64,000 nt of DNA from CAYNWT01 sp964450955 (lineage in GTDB: Bacteria > Planctomycetota > Planctomycetia > Planctomycetales > Planctomycetaceae), in NCBI GenBank assembly GCA_964450955.1, contig CAYVFI010000030.1, positions 1 to 64,000 on the forward strand, given 5' to 3'. The position numbers and the translations under genes are program-made. The notes beneath the pieces were generated by a model, which did no database searches, had not been told where the DNA came from, and worked only from the letters and a program-made list of their open reading frames with translations. This document shows, one piece after another, positions 35,791 to 44,065 of this stretch; position 1 is the stretch's first letter; the number at the start of each line of letters is the position of its first letter.

Positions 35791-37348
35791 CCAGGACAAC
35801 GATCCCAGTCACCTCTCCCGCCTGCGGGAGAGGTCGCGGTCTCAGCCGCGGGAGGGGGCGATCATCCCCACCAAAGACCCAATGAATGCAGCCACGATCG
35901 AAGGCCCTCTCCAGGGCCTGACAGCCCGACCTCTCCCGCAAGCGGGCGAGGTGACGACGCGCCGGTCGATGCTGCAAGCGGCCGGAGCCGGCTTCGGCGC
36001 AGTGGCACTGGATTGGATGCTCCACACCGAATCCGCCCGCGCGGCCAGCCCGGTTCTCGGTTCCAACCCACTCACCCACCACGCCGCGCGAGCGAAAAGC
36101 GTGATCTTCCTGTTCATGGAAGGCGGACCAAGCCACCTGGACCTGGTCGATCCGAAACCGTTGCTCAACAAGCTTGCCGGCCAACCAATGCCAGCAAGTT
36201 TCAAAGAACCCATCACAGCCATGGGCGAAAAAGGTTCGCCGGTTCTCGCCGCACCGCGAAAGTGGCGGCAGTACGGCGACAGCGGGCTGTGGGCGTCGGA
36301 GTGGATGTCGGAAATAGCCGCGTGCATGGATGACATCGCAGTCATTCGTTCGTGCTGGACCAACGGGATTAATCACGCAGGTGGCGTCTGCCAAATGAAC
36401 ACGTGCATCAACGTCGCCGGCCGACCGTCGCTCGGTTCGTGGGTCAACTACGGGCTCGGCAGCGGTAACGAAAACCTGCCGTCGTTTGTTGTCATGTGTG
36501 ACAGCACCGGTCGCCCAGTCAACGGACCACGCAACTGGGGTTCAGGATTCATGCCCGCCACATGGCAGGGCGTTCGACTAAGCGGCGGCAAAGAACCGAT
36601 CCCAAACCTCAACTCACCCAAAGGCTACGACGACCAACGGCAGCGCGAAAAGCTACAGATGCTGCAGTGGTTCAACCAGCAACACGCACAAACACGGACG
36701 CAACAGTCAGAACTCGAGGCTCGGATTCGCAGCTACGAACTCGCCTTCCGCATGCAGGCACAGGCCCCCGAAGCCATCGATATCGCCACCGAGACACAGG
36801 CCACCCAAAACCTCTACGGCCTGGACAAGAAAGAAACCCAACCGTTCGGACGCATCTGCTTGCTGGCCAGACGCATGGTCGAACGCGGAACGCGGTTTGT
36901 TCAGCTCTACAGCGGAACCGGCAGCAAGTGGGATTCCCACTCTGCCATTGAAGCGAATCATTCACGTCTGTGCCGCGGCGTTGATCGACCGATCGCTGGT
37001 CTCCTGAAAGACCTCAAACAGCGCGGCCTGCTTGACGAAACGCTGGTTGTCTGGGGCGGCGAGTTCGGCCGGACACCCATGAGCGAAAAAGGCAACGGTC
37101 GCGATCACAACCCAACCGGTTTCTCAATGTGGATGGCCGGTGGCGGAGTCAAAGGCGGCCAAACCATCGGATCCACCGACGACCTCGGTCTCTACGCCAT
37201 CGAAGACAAAATGCACGTCCGCGACATACACGCCTCAATCCTGTGGCTGCTGGGCCTGGACAATATGAAGCTAACCTACGATCACAAAGGCCGCATGGAA
37301 CGCCCCACAATCAACGAAGGCGCGTTTAACCCGAAGCTGATCGGGTAG
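35780..37348 (+). CDS. DUF1501 (sulfatase-like) Tat-exported protein with an in-frame REPIN insertion
   Basis: This 522-aa protein starts at ATG 35780, 11 bp before the end of the cytochrome gene. Residues about 11-58 are encoded by two inverted REP-like palindromes (35810-35953, 144 bp, a multiple of 3), giving the REP-derived peptides HLSRLRERSRSQPRE and ARPLPQAGEV. After this comes a Tat signal, TTRRSMLQAAGAGFG (about 58-72), then the DUF1501 core with EGGPSHLDLVDPK (about 114) and VVWGGEFGRTPMSE (about 425). The REP insertion separates the start codon from its twin-Arg signal. It is unclear whether translation really begins at 35780 or at a later start. Confidence 0.85.
   Translation: MSTNQDNDPSHLSRLRERSRSQPREGAIIPTKDPMNAATIEGPLQGLTARPLPQAGEVTTRRSMLQAAGAGFGAVALDWMLHTESARAASPVLGSNPLTHHAARAKSVIFLFMEGGPSHLDLVDPKPLLNKLAGQPMPASFKEPITAMGEKGSPVLAAPRKWRQYGDSGLWASEWMSEIAACMDDIAVIRSCWTNGINHAGGVCQMNTCINVAGRPSLGSWVNYGLGSGNENLPSFVVMCDSTGRPVNGPRNWGSGFMPATWQGVRLSGGKEPIPNLNSPKGYDDQRQREKLQMLQWFNQQHAQTRTQQSELEARIRSYELAFRMQAQAPEAIDIATETQATQNLYGLDKKETQPFGRICLLARRMVERGTRFVQLYSGTGSKWDSHSAIEANHSRLCRGVDRPIAGLLKDLKQRGLLDETLVVWGGEFGRTPMSEKGNGRDHNPTGFSMWMAGGGVKGGQTIGSTDDLGLYAIEDKMHVRDIHASILWLLGLDNMKLTYDHKGRMERPTINEGAFNPKLIG
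35810..35953. repeat. REPIN-like inverted REP doublet inside a coding region
   Basis: Left arm 35810-35856 begins CACCTCTCCCGCCTGCGGGA; right arm 35905-35953 is an inverted copy (its reverse complement begins CACCTCGCCCGCTTGCGGGA). The arms enclose a 48-bp spacer. The same core recurs at 13766-13815 and 37363-37414. The total length of 144 bp keeps the DUF1501 frame open. No RAYT transposase is in the window. Confidence 0.8.
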
Positions 37349-37362
37349 TGGCCGCGCTCTGC

Positions 37363-37414
37363 CACTCTCCCGCTTGCGGGAGAGTCAAGCTCTCAGGCCC
37401 GGAGAGGGCGAGCG
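37363..37414. repeat. REP-like palindrome after the DUF1501 gene
   Basis: CACTCTCCCGCTTGCGGGAG followed by a tail containing GCTCTCAGGCCCGGAGAGGG closely matches the right arm of the REPIN within the upstream gene. It lies 14 bp after the stop codon. Just beyond it (about 37467-37513) the motif TTCGAAATTCCTTG / TTCGACATTCCTTG is repeated in tandem. Confidence 0.75.
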
Positions 37415-37541
37415 CAGAATGTCGCAGGCTGAAGTACTGCTACAGAACCCAGCACTTCATCATTCGAAATTCCTTGTTCGAAATTCCTTGTTCGACATTC
37501 CTTGTTCGACATTCTGCGGTTCAGCCGGTTCAAACCAACAA

Positions 37542-37937
37542 CTACCCCAGTTCCTGCTCAGCAACAACCGTTTGCCCGCCTTCTTCCAGCGAGATCCCGA
37601 ACACGATGTATTGCACATCGCCACCACTCGCGTTCTCCATCTTATGAGCCTCGCGCGGATCAATCACAATCGCATCGCCCGCCATGAGTTCTGTTCGATC
37701 ACCATCCACGGTCATCACCACCGGTCCGCCCAGCATGATGAAGACTTCCTGCATGTCTTCGTGGTAATGATTTTGAAACTCCGAACCATAAGGCAGGTTG
37801 GCCCAGTTGACCATCATCACCTGGCCGCGCAAAAGATCGGCGTTGGTCGCCAACACTCGTTTCAATACGCCAGGACGAGATTGGTCTTCGTGCGACGCGG
37901 CGACAAACTCAATCTCACTACCTCGGACGACTTTCAT
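37542..37937 (-). CDS. Cupin-domain protein
   Basis: This 131-aa protein is started at ATG 37937 (GAGGAACAG upstream). The longer frame to 38117 is only a low-complexity tandem repeat. The cupin core has NHYHEDMQEVFIML (metal-binding His, His, Glu) and the second motif ends in PREAHKMENAS. Function is unspecified: it may be a dioxygenase, isomerase or sugar-binding protein. The phytanoyl-CoA-dioxygenase gene lies upstream on the same strand, but the two need not be linked. Confidence 0.8.
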   Translation of the reverse strand: MKVVRGSEIEFVAASHEDQSRPGVLKRVLATNADLLRGQVMMVNWANLPYGSEFQNHYHEDMQEVFIMLGGPVVMTVDGDRTELMAGDAIVIDPREAHKMENASGGDVQYIVFGISLEEGGQTVVAEQELG

Positions 37938-38055
37938 CCAGCTGTTCCTCAATAATCCGGTGACGACTTCAATGTTGCCGCTGAGCATACACTGACATTT
38001 ACCTGCAACAACAGCGACAAACCGCCGGCCTTCGGCGTCAGCCAGCAAACGCTTC

Positions 38056-38105
38056 ACGACTGGTACGAGTTTGGCTGGTACGAGTTTGGCTGGTACGAGG
38101 TTTGA
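38056..38105. repeat. 15-bp minisatellite upstream of the cupin gene
   Basis: GACTGGTACGAGTTT, GGCTGGTACGAGTTT and GGCTGGTACGAGGTTT follow in tandem, the last with one extra base, then a partial GACTGGT. It gives an artefactual NLVPAKLVPAKLVPV peptide in the minus frame. Confidence 0.8.
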
Positions 38106-38126
38106 CTGGTGGCGCACAAGAACCGG

Positions 38127-38864
38127 CTAACCCGACGGTCGACACGGAATTCGGTAACGCCACTGCAACGGTTCAGGTAACCCAAAGTTCGCGAACTCGA
38201 AATGAAGCACGCGGCGACTGGTTGGCGAATCCATCGGCGATGAAGCGTGCAACAACGTCGGCCGCATCAACAACGCCCCACCAGCGTCGAGTTCGCAAAC
38301 GACCTCTTCACCGGTCGAACGCGTTGAATCAATCGCCGCAGTCGCAAGCCGCCCGCCTACATGCGTTCCAGGCAGCACCTTCAACGCACCGTTGGCCGCG
38401 CGGCAGTCATCCAGATGCAGCCTGACTGCAAGAATTCGCTGCATCATTTCGATCGGTGGCTGGACGCAGTCGACACCGGCCTTTCGAGTCCACGCAGAGA
38501 ATCCATCAACATCGCACCGTCCCTGTACGACAATCGAAAGATCCTGATGCCAGAACACACCCCAGTTCGCACCGGCCGTTTTATCGAACAAAGTTGATCG
38601 AACCATGAATGCACCCGGACCGATTACAGATTCGACCAGGTCCGCCACAGCAGGCTGCTGCACCAGACCAGCAATCTCCGGCACGGCATCCGTCAGGTTC
38701 CGCATACCATAAGTGTCGCTTGCATTCGAAACGCTCTGCCTCCGACCATCCGCGCGAGCCGCTTCGATGAGTGCTCGGCAACCATCCACGACTTGCTCCT
38801 CTAACACATCAGCAACGATGGCGAAGCCGGCTTCATTCAGCTGTTGAGCAATAGACGTGACCAT
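38127..38864 (-). CDS. Phytanoyl-CoA dioxygenase (PhyH)-type oxygenase
   Basis: The 245-aa protein is started at ATG 38864; the longer frame begins with TTG. It is a non-haem Fe(II)/2-oxoglutarate dioxygenase: WHQD (about residue 113) supplies two iron ligands, LLHASS (about 208) the distal His, and a C-terminal RRVLHFEF segment holds the 2-oxoglutarate Arg. Family members hydroxylate many small molecules, and the substrate here is unknown. The stop lies only 10 bp from the repeat upstream of the cupin gene. Confidence 0.85.
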   Translation of the reverse strand: MVTSIAQQLNEAGFAIVADVLEEQVVDGCRALIEAARADGRRQSVSNASDTYGMRNLTDAVPEIAGLVQQPAVADLVESVIGPGAFMVRSTLFDKTAGANWGVFWHQDLSIVVQGRCDVDGFSAWTRKAGVDCVQPPIEMMQRILAVRLHLDDCRAANGALKVLPGTHVGGRLATAAIDSTRSTGEEVVCELDAGGALLMRPTLLHASSPMDSPTSRRVLHFEFANFGLPEPLQWRYRIPCRPSG

Positions 38865-39007
38865 GAAGTGTCGGTCCGGTGGCTTTTCCAATTCGGCAGC
38901 TTAGCGTCAGCAACAAGTACGTTGAAATCAGCGGGACGTGGTCGCAAAAAAAGGGAGGGGAGCACCCCGGCCAACGACGGCGGAGTGAACCCCCTGCGTT
39001 CGCTGCG

Positions 39008-40315
39008 TTAGTTTCGAACGCAGTACAACTTGTCTACCCCACGCAGCAGCAATGTGTCGCCAGCAATCGAAGGCGTTGACCAAAACAGATCTTTGATGCT
39101 ATTCGTCCGCAGCAACTTGTACTCGGGCCCCGCCGCCAGGACGAACGTGGTGCCGTTTTCATCCAGAATGAACACGCTGTCCTCATCAGCCCACAACGAA
39201 GCGACGACTGTCCCCAGCTTTGGAACGCGTTTTTGAAACGCTCGCTCACCAGTCTTGACGTCGTAGCAATTAAGAATCCCGTTGGATCCGGGAATGTACA
39301 AGTACCCCTTAGCAACAACAGGGGACGCCATGCCCGGACCTGATCGAGTTCTCGACCACGCGATCGCGTCTGACTTAAACTGCTTGTCTAACTGCATTTC
39401 GCCGGATGTTCCTGCCGCAACCGAAACCAATGGCCCGGCGCTCATTGGACCGCTGTTTCCGAAGAAAATCTGATCGCCATCGACAGCGGGAGAACCACTG
39501 AAACCAGATTCCATGCCCTTCAACTGCCACAGCACCTTGCCGTCGGTCGGGTTGTAAGATGTCACAACGGAAGAACCACAGGTCAGCAGTTCCTTGCGTT
39601 TCGCGTTCGACCAAATCAACGGGGTCGCCCAACTGGTTCCTCTCTTCCGATCGGCTCGCCAGACTTCGTCGCCCGTTTCACCTTTGAATGCTGCGACAAA
39701 CGACTTCTCGTCGTTATCAAACTGCACAAAGACTGTGCCGTCCAGAATCGCCAGTGAGCTACCAGTCCCGAATCCGTTGCCCGCCTTGTATGTCCCCAGT
39801 TCTTTACGCCAAAGTTCTTTGCCGTCCAGATCCCACGCCAGCAGCGTCCCGGTGGTCGCGAAAAACGTAAAGACATGCTTCCCGTCTGTCGCTGGCGATT
39901 CCGTCGCATAAGTGTTTGACGGGTGCACCACAGGCGGAACCATTTCGCCGACAGTCTTCGTCCACAAACTGCTGCCGTCTTTCAGGCTCAGGCAATTAAC
40001 CGTAAACGTGTGCTTCCCCGGCTTCGCACTGCGGTAAGAACCCATGCTTTGCACGCCAGCCATCATGCCCTTCGGCTTGGAAGGCTTTTCAGACACGGCC
40101 GCAGTCAGGAACAGGCGATCTCCAACAACAACCGGTGAAGACCAACCGCTGCCGGCAACGGGGACCGCCCACGCGATGTTCTTCTCACCGTCCCATTCCA
40201 TCGGGTGAGTGACACTTGTCAGTTTCCCAGCCGTGCCGCCGCGGAACTGCTGCCAGTCTTCTGCTAAACCCACCGAGCCGACACAGAACATCAAAACCAA
40301 CAAACAGATTCGCAT
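39008..40315 (-). CDS. Secreted PQQ-type beta-propeller protein
   Basis: This 435-aa protein has a signal peptide (cleavage near SVGLAED, about residue 18) and many outer-blade repeats of PQQ/BamB type, such as WQQFRGG, GSGWSSPVVVGDRLFLT, GTLLAWDLDGKELW, GDEVWRADRK, GKVLWQLKGM and GSNGILNCYD. The fold suggests a periplasmic seven- or eight-bladed propeller. The BamB-like function is not indicated: PQQ-binding residues cannot be judged and planctomycetes carry many such paralogs. AAAGGAG lies 5 bp before the ATG. Confidence 0.85.
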   Translation of the reverse strand: MRICLLVLMFCVGSVGLAEDWQQFRGGTAGKLTSVTHPMEWDGEKNIAWAVPVAGSGWSSPVVVGDRLFLTAAVSEKPSKPKGMMAGVQSMGSYRSAKPGKHTFTVNCLSLKDGSSLWTKTVGEMVPPVVHPSNTYATESPATDGKHVFTFFATTGTLLAWDLDGKELWRKELGTYKAGNGFGTGSSLAILDGTVFVQFDNDEKSFVAAFKGETGDEVWRADRKRGTSWATPLIWSNAKRKELLTCGSSVVTSYNPTDGKVLWQLKGMESGFSGSPAVDGDQIFFGNSGPMSAGPLVSVAAGTSGEMQLDKQFKSDAIAWSRTRSGPGMASPVVAKGYLYIPGSNGILNCYDVKTGERAFQKRVPKLGTVVASLWADEDSVFILDENGTTFVLAAGPEYKLLRTNSIKDLFWSTPSIAGDTLLLRGVDKLYCVRN

Positions 40316-40416
40316 AGGGGACTCCTTTTTTTCGGGTAAGCCTGACTATATACCGGGCAAACAGGCTGGCCCATTTTTCCTGATTTGTGTTCGGGGTCAA
40401 TCCAGTACGACGCCCA

Positions 40417-41328
40417 CTATTTTGGTCCAAATAGCGTACTTCTGACAGCGTCTGAGATCGCAACCACGGCCGGGTGCTTTAGCTTTCGTTCTGCCGTAAT
40501 CGCATAGAACCGCTCCGTGGCATTGGGAATCTCCAGCAGCAACCTCAAACCAAACTGCTTTTCAATCTCTGCCTGAATCGCCAACGGAGCCGGAATCAGC
40601 CCCATGCCGGCCTCCGCAAAAACCTTAAGCAGGGCGGTGTCATCAATCTCACCAACGACCTCAGGTTCCACATCAAACTGGTACAACCACTGAGCGACCG
40701 ATCGCCGCAAAGCGGTGTGTTCGCCCGGAAGAAAAAACGGCGCACCGTTTAGAGATTCGGGAATGTTTCGCTGGTACTGCCGACACAACCTGGGCGTTCC
40801 AAACAAACCCACACCGCATTCGCCAAGTGCGTGATTAAACGCTCTGACAGACGTCAACGACCCAACCGGCGAGTCCGAAAACACCACGTCCAGTTCGTGC
40901 GTCGCCAACTGAGCCAACAGCTGGTCCATCGGACCCTCCCGGCAAATCAGCTTCACACGATCCTGAAGCTGCATTGCGGGTTCCAGCAGCCTAAACGCAA
41001 TTAACTTCGGCAGCACTTCCGGTAGGCCAACATGCAAGGCGGTCGGACGGTCGGTGACCCGGCCGGACAGCGTATCACGAAGCTCTTTTCCAATCGAAAA
41101 TATCTCGTCGGCGTATCGAAACACGACCTGACCGATATCCGTGAGCGCCACGCTGCGTCCCGAGCGTTCCAGAAGTTTCTCGCCCAAAGCGGCCTCAAGC
41201 TTCTTAATTTGGCCACTCACTGTGGGCTGAGCCACATGCAGTCGCTGGCACGCCGCGTTGACACTGCCTTCCTTCGCAACCGCCCAAAAGTAAAGCAAGT
41301 GATGGTAGTTCAGCCAATCGTCAAGCAC
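40417..41328 (-). CDS. NhaR-like LysR-family regulator
   Basis: This 303-aa LysR-type regulator has a winged helix-turn-helix at the N-terminus: NYHHLLYFWAVAKEGSVN at about 7-24, then PTVSGQIKKLEAALGEKL at about 35-52. An effector domain follows. The NYHHLLYFW start is typical of NhaR, which controls the Na+/H+ antiporter NhaA in response to sodium. No antiporter gene is in the window, so the target is unknown. It is transcribed away from the HPF gene; the 281-bp gap holds both promoters. Confidence 0.85.
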   Translation of the reverse strand: MLDDWLNYHHLLYFWAVAKEGSVNAACQRLHVAQPTVSGQIKKLEAALGEKLLERSGRSVALTDIGQVVFRYADEIFSIGKELRDTLSGRVTDRPTALHVGLPEVLPKLIAFRLLEPAMQLQDRVKLICREGPMDQLLAQLATHELDVVFSDSPVGSLTSVRAFNHALGECGVGLFGTPRLCRQYQRNIPESLNGAPFFLPGEHTALRRSVAQWLYQFDVEPEVVGEIDDTALLKVFAEAGMGLIPAPLAIQAEIEKQFGLRLLLEIPNATERFYAITAERKLKHPAVVAISDAVRSTLFGPK

Positions 41329-41609
41329 GTGAACACCTCTCAGGCAAATCCAATCCCGATAAATCCATCCAACTATTCAATATAACACTGCAAACAATTC
41401 GAATATAGAGCACATTTGCCCGCATTTCCAACGACCACAAAGCGAATCAACAAATTCACATTTCCGATTCCAAAAACTGAAATAATCTATTTGTTGAATA
41501 CAACTACGCGCCCTAAAAACTCCTTATGCAATAATGCGCTCTAATCGCCAACTGCCAGAGCAGCCATCTCCCAATACCAGACCTGTCTGCCAGCCTCCGC
41601 GGAAACTGT

Positions 41610-41921
41610 ATGAGAGTCTCAATCAAAACCAGAAACATCGAATGCGACGAAGAACTACGTGCGTACGTCAACCGTCGTGTCGCATTCGCTCTGTCCCGAT
41701 TCGCAGACGCAGTTCAAAGCGTGGAAGTCCTGCTGGAAGACGTGGGAACCACGGATCAGCGATGCTGGTTCCAGGTGCATGTACGGCGAGGAGGCGACCC
41801 GATCGAGTGCGAAACCACTCACAGCGACCTACTGGCAGCGATTGACCTCACATCCGGACGGGCAGGGCGGACGGTCGCTCGCAGATTGGACCTCAAGCTT
41901 GCTCCGCGGGCATCAAGGTAA
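41610..41921 (+). CDS. Short HPF/RaiA-type ribosome hibernation factor
   Basis: This 103-aa protein has the beta-alpha-beta-beta-beta-alpha pattern of the S30AE family: MRVSIKTRNIECDEELRAYV, RVAFALSRF, VEVLLEDV, DPIECETTHSDLLAAID, and a basic C-terminus. Such proteins bind the decoding centre of idle ribosomes and are annotated as ribosome-associated sigma-54 modulation proteins by name only. GGAA lies 9 bp before the ATG. A secretion operon begins 56 bp downstream. Confidence 0.8.
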   Translation: MRVSIKTRNIECDEELRAYVNRRVAFALSRFADAVQSVEVLLEDVGTTDQRCWFQVHVRRGGDPIECETTHSDLLAAIDLTSGRAGRTVARRLDLKLAPRASR

Positions 41922-41977
41922 CGACACATGAACTCAGCAACGCTTTCCGAGCCACTGTTCGCCATCGGGACCAGCAG

Positions 41978-44065
41978 ATGAGCAGTACGAAACCATCCAA
42001 CGCCGCTGTGATTCTTGATCACCTGGCCAGAGACATCCGCAATGTAGAAAGGACCGCGGTCCAGCGAGGGTTAATCGAAGCCACTCGCGCGTGGTCCGGA
42101 CCCGAAGAGCAACAGTGGTGGCGTTGGATTAGCGAAGCCGCCAGCAGTTTCGGGTTGCAGGGCCGCCCGGTCGATCTCACCCGGGACGAACTCCAACAAC
42201 TCGCGACCAACGGTGCCCGCGTTGTTGTGCGTGAGCCCGAATCGGGTGAGTGGATTGCCGTGCTGAAGGCAAGGAAGAAACGCCTTCTGGTCCTGCGACC
42301 AAGTGTCTCATCCGAACCAAAGTGGGTGAATCGAAAAGAGTTACCAAAACAGATCTCTACCGATTCACTTCGATGCGTCGCATTCAGCCCCCAACCCGTC
42401 GCCTGGTCCGGAAAGAAAGCAGCCACTCCATTCGACCGACTACTGGCCCTGTTGAGCCCCGAATGGTCCGACATCTGGATTGTCATGCTGTTCGCGTTTA
42501 TCGTCGGCTTGCTCACGCTCGCGACACCCGTTGCAGTCGAAGCATTGGTCAACAATGTCGCGTTTGGCCGGTTCCTGCAGCCGGTCTTTGTGCTCGCAGT
42601 GATCCTGTTCGTGTTCCTCGCGTTCTCCGGAGCACTACGAGCTTTGCAGGCGTACGTGGTTGAAATTGTGCAGCGACGTCTGTTCGCTCGCGTCGCGGGC
42701 GACCTGGCGTATCGGCTACCAAGGCTTCGCGGGAATGCAACTGACGGCCAATACGCCCCGGAACTTGTCAATCGATTCTTCGACATCGTACTGGTTCAAA
42801 AAATTAGTGCCCAGTTCCTGCTGGACGGCATTGGCCTAATGCTTAGCACGTTAATCGGCATGGCAGTCCTGGGCTTCTACCACCCCTGGCTACTCGGATT
42901 CGATGCAGTCCTGTTGGCATGTATCGCCTTCGTCGTTGTGGTACTCGGCCGCGGCGCCGTCAATAGCTCCATTAAGGAATCCAAAACCAAGTACCGCATG
43001 GCGGCATGGTTGGAAGATCTGGCTCGATGCCCCACGACATTTCGGTCAGCGGGCGGAACCGATTTCGCGATGGAACGAGCCGACCTTTTGGTTCACGATT
43101 ATCTGCACCACCGCAAACGTCACTTCAGAATCCTGATGCGTCAAATTATTTTCGCCCTCGGTTTGCAGGCTCTTGCGAGCACAGTGCTTCTGGGGATCGG
43201 GGGTTGGCTGGTGATCAACGGCGAACTAAGCCTTGGCCAGCTTGTCGCGGCCGAACTAATTGTCACGGTAATCGTGGCCGCGTTTGCAAAGCTTGGAAAA
43301 CACGTCGAGAGCTTCTACGACGTTCTGGCTTCCGTGGACAAGCTGGGCGTCTTGTTCGACCTGCAGGTCGAAGACCAGGCAGGAATCATGGCGGTCGACC
43401 TATCCGATGGCTGTGAAGTCACCATCACAAACCTCACCGTGAAACCGACGATATCGAAACTAAAAATGCACATCGCCCCGAGGAAAAGCCTCGCCGTGTA
43501 CGGTCCAACCGGTTCGGGAAAATCAACGATCGCTGAACTCGTTTACGGCACCAAAACTGCCGACTCCGGAACCATCTCAATTGACGGAATTGACCCCCGT
43601 GACTTCCGCCCCGACATTCTCCGCCAACGCGTCGCACTTGTCGGCGAACCGGAAGTCTTCTCCGGCTCCATTGACGAAAACGTCCACTTGCACCGGCCGG
43701 CCGTCATGCCAACCGACGTACACAATGCCCTGCGACTTGTTGGCCTCCAATCGCTCATCAACGCATTACCAGACGGGGCCGAAACGGTTCTAACAAGCGG
43801 CGGAAGTCCACTTAGCGCCAACCAACTTCGTTTGCTTAGTATCGCTCGTGCGATGGCGGGCGACCCGGGACTCATTGTGCTGGACGGAACGCTGGACGCG
43901 CTGCCGGATGAAGATCTGGAACTTGTTATCGCCGCGCTAACTGGCGAGCACCGAACATGGTCAATTCTGGTCATGACCGGCCGATCAGCCATTGCTGAAC
44001 GATTCGACCACACCATTCAAACACACAAAACGACACTGCCTGGCCTTGCAGGAGCGACAGCATGA
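41978..44065 (+). CDS. ABC transporter (type I secretion-like) with degenerate ATPase motifs
   Basis: This 695-aa exporter subunit has a C39-peptidase-like N-terminal region (about 1-150; no catalytic Cys is seen), six membrane helices (about 170-430) and an ATPase. Walker A GPTGSGKST (about 508) is intact. The signature is LSANQLRLLSIARAMAG (about 610) in place of LSGGQ, the Walker B line is LIVLDG instead of LLLDE (about 631), and the usual H-loop (A-H-R) reads MTGRS (about 665). Thus the catalytic Glu and the switch His are missing, and hydrolysis should be weak or absent. It overlaps the HlyD-like gene by ATGA and, with the TolC-like gene, forms an envelope-spanning set. The cargo is unknown. 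Confidence 0.85.
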   Translation: MSSTKPSNAAVILDHLARDIRNVERTAVQRGLIEATRAWSGPEEQQWWRWISEAASSFGLQGRPVDLTRDELQQLATNGARVVVREPESGEWIAVLKARKKRLLVLRPSVSSEPKWVNRKELPKQISTDSLRCVAFSPQPVAWSGKKAATPFDRLLALLSPEWSDIWIVMLFAFIVGLLTLATPVAVEALVNNVAFGRFLQPVFVLAVILFVFLAFSGALRALQAYVVEIVQRRLFARVAGDLAYRLPRLRGNATDGQYAPELVNRFFDIVLVQKISAQFLLDGIGLMLSTLIGMAVLGFYHPWLLGFDAVLLACIAFVVVVLGRGAVNSSIKESKTKYRMAAWLEDLARCPTTFRSAGGTDFAMERADLLVHDYLHHRKRHFRILMRQIIFALGLQALASTVLLGIGGWLVINGELSLGQLVAAELIVTVIVAAFAKLGKHVESFYDVLASVDKLGVLFDLQVEDQAGIMAVDLSDGCEVTITNLTVKPTISKLKMHIAPRKSLAVYGPTGSGKSTIAELVYGTKTADSGTISIDGIDPRDFRPDILRQRVALVGEPEVFSGSIDENVHLHRPAVMPTDVHNALRLVGLQSLINALPDGAETVLTSGGSPLSANQLRLLSIARAMAGDPGLIVLDGTLDALPDEDLELVIAALTGEHRTWSILVMTGRSAIAERFDHTIQTHKTTLPGLAGATA

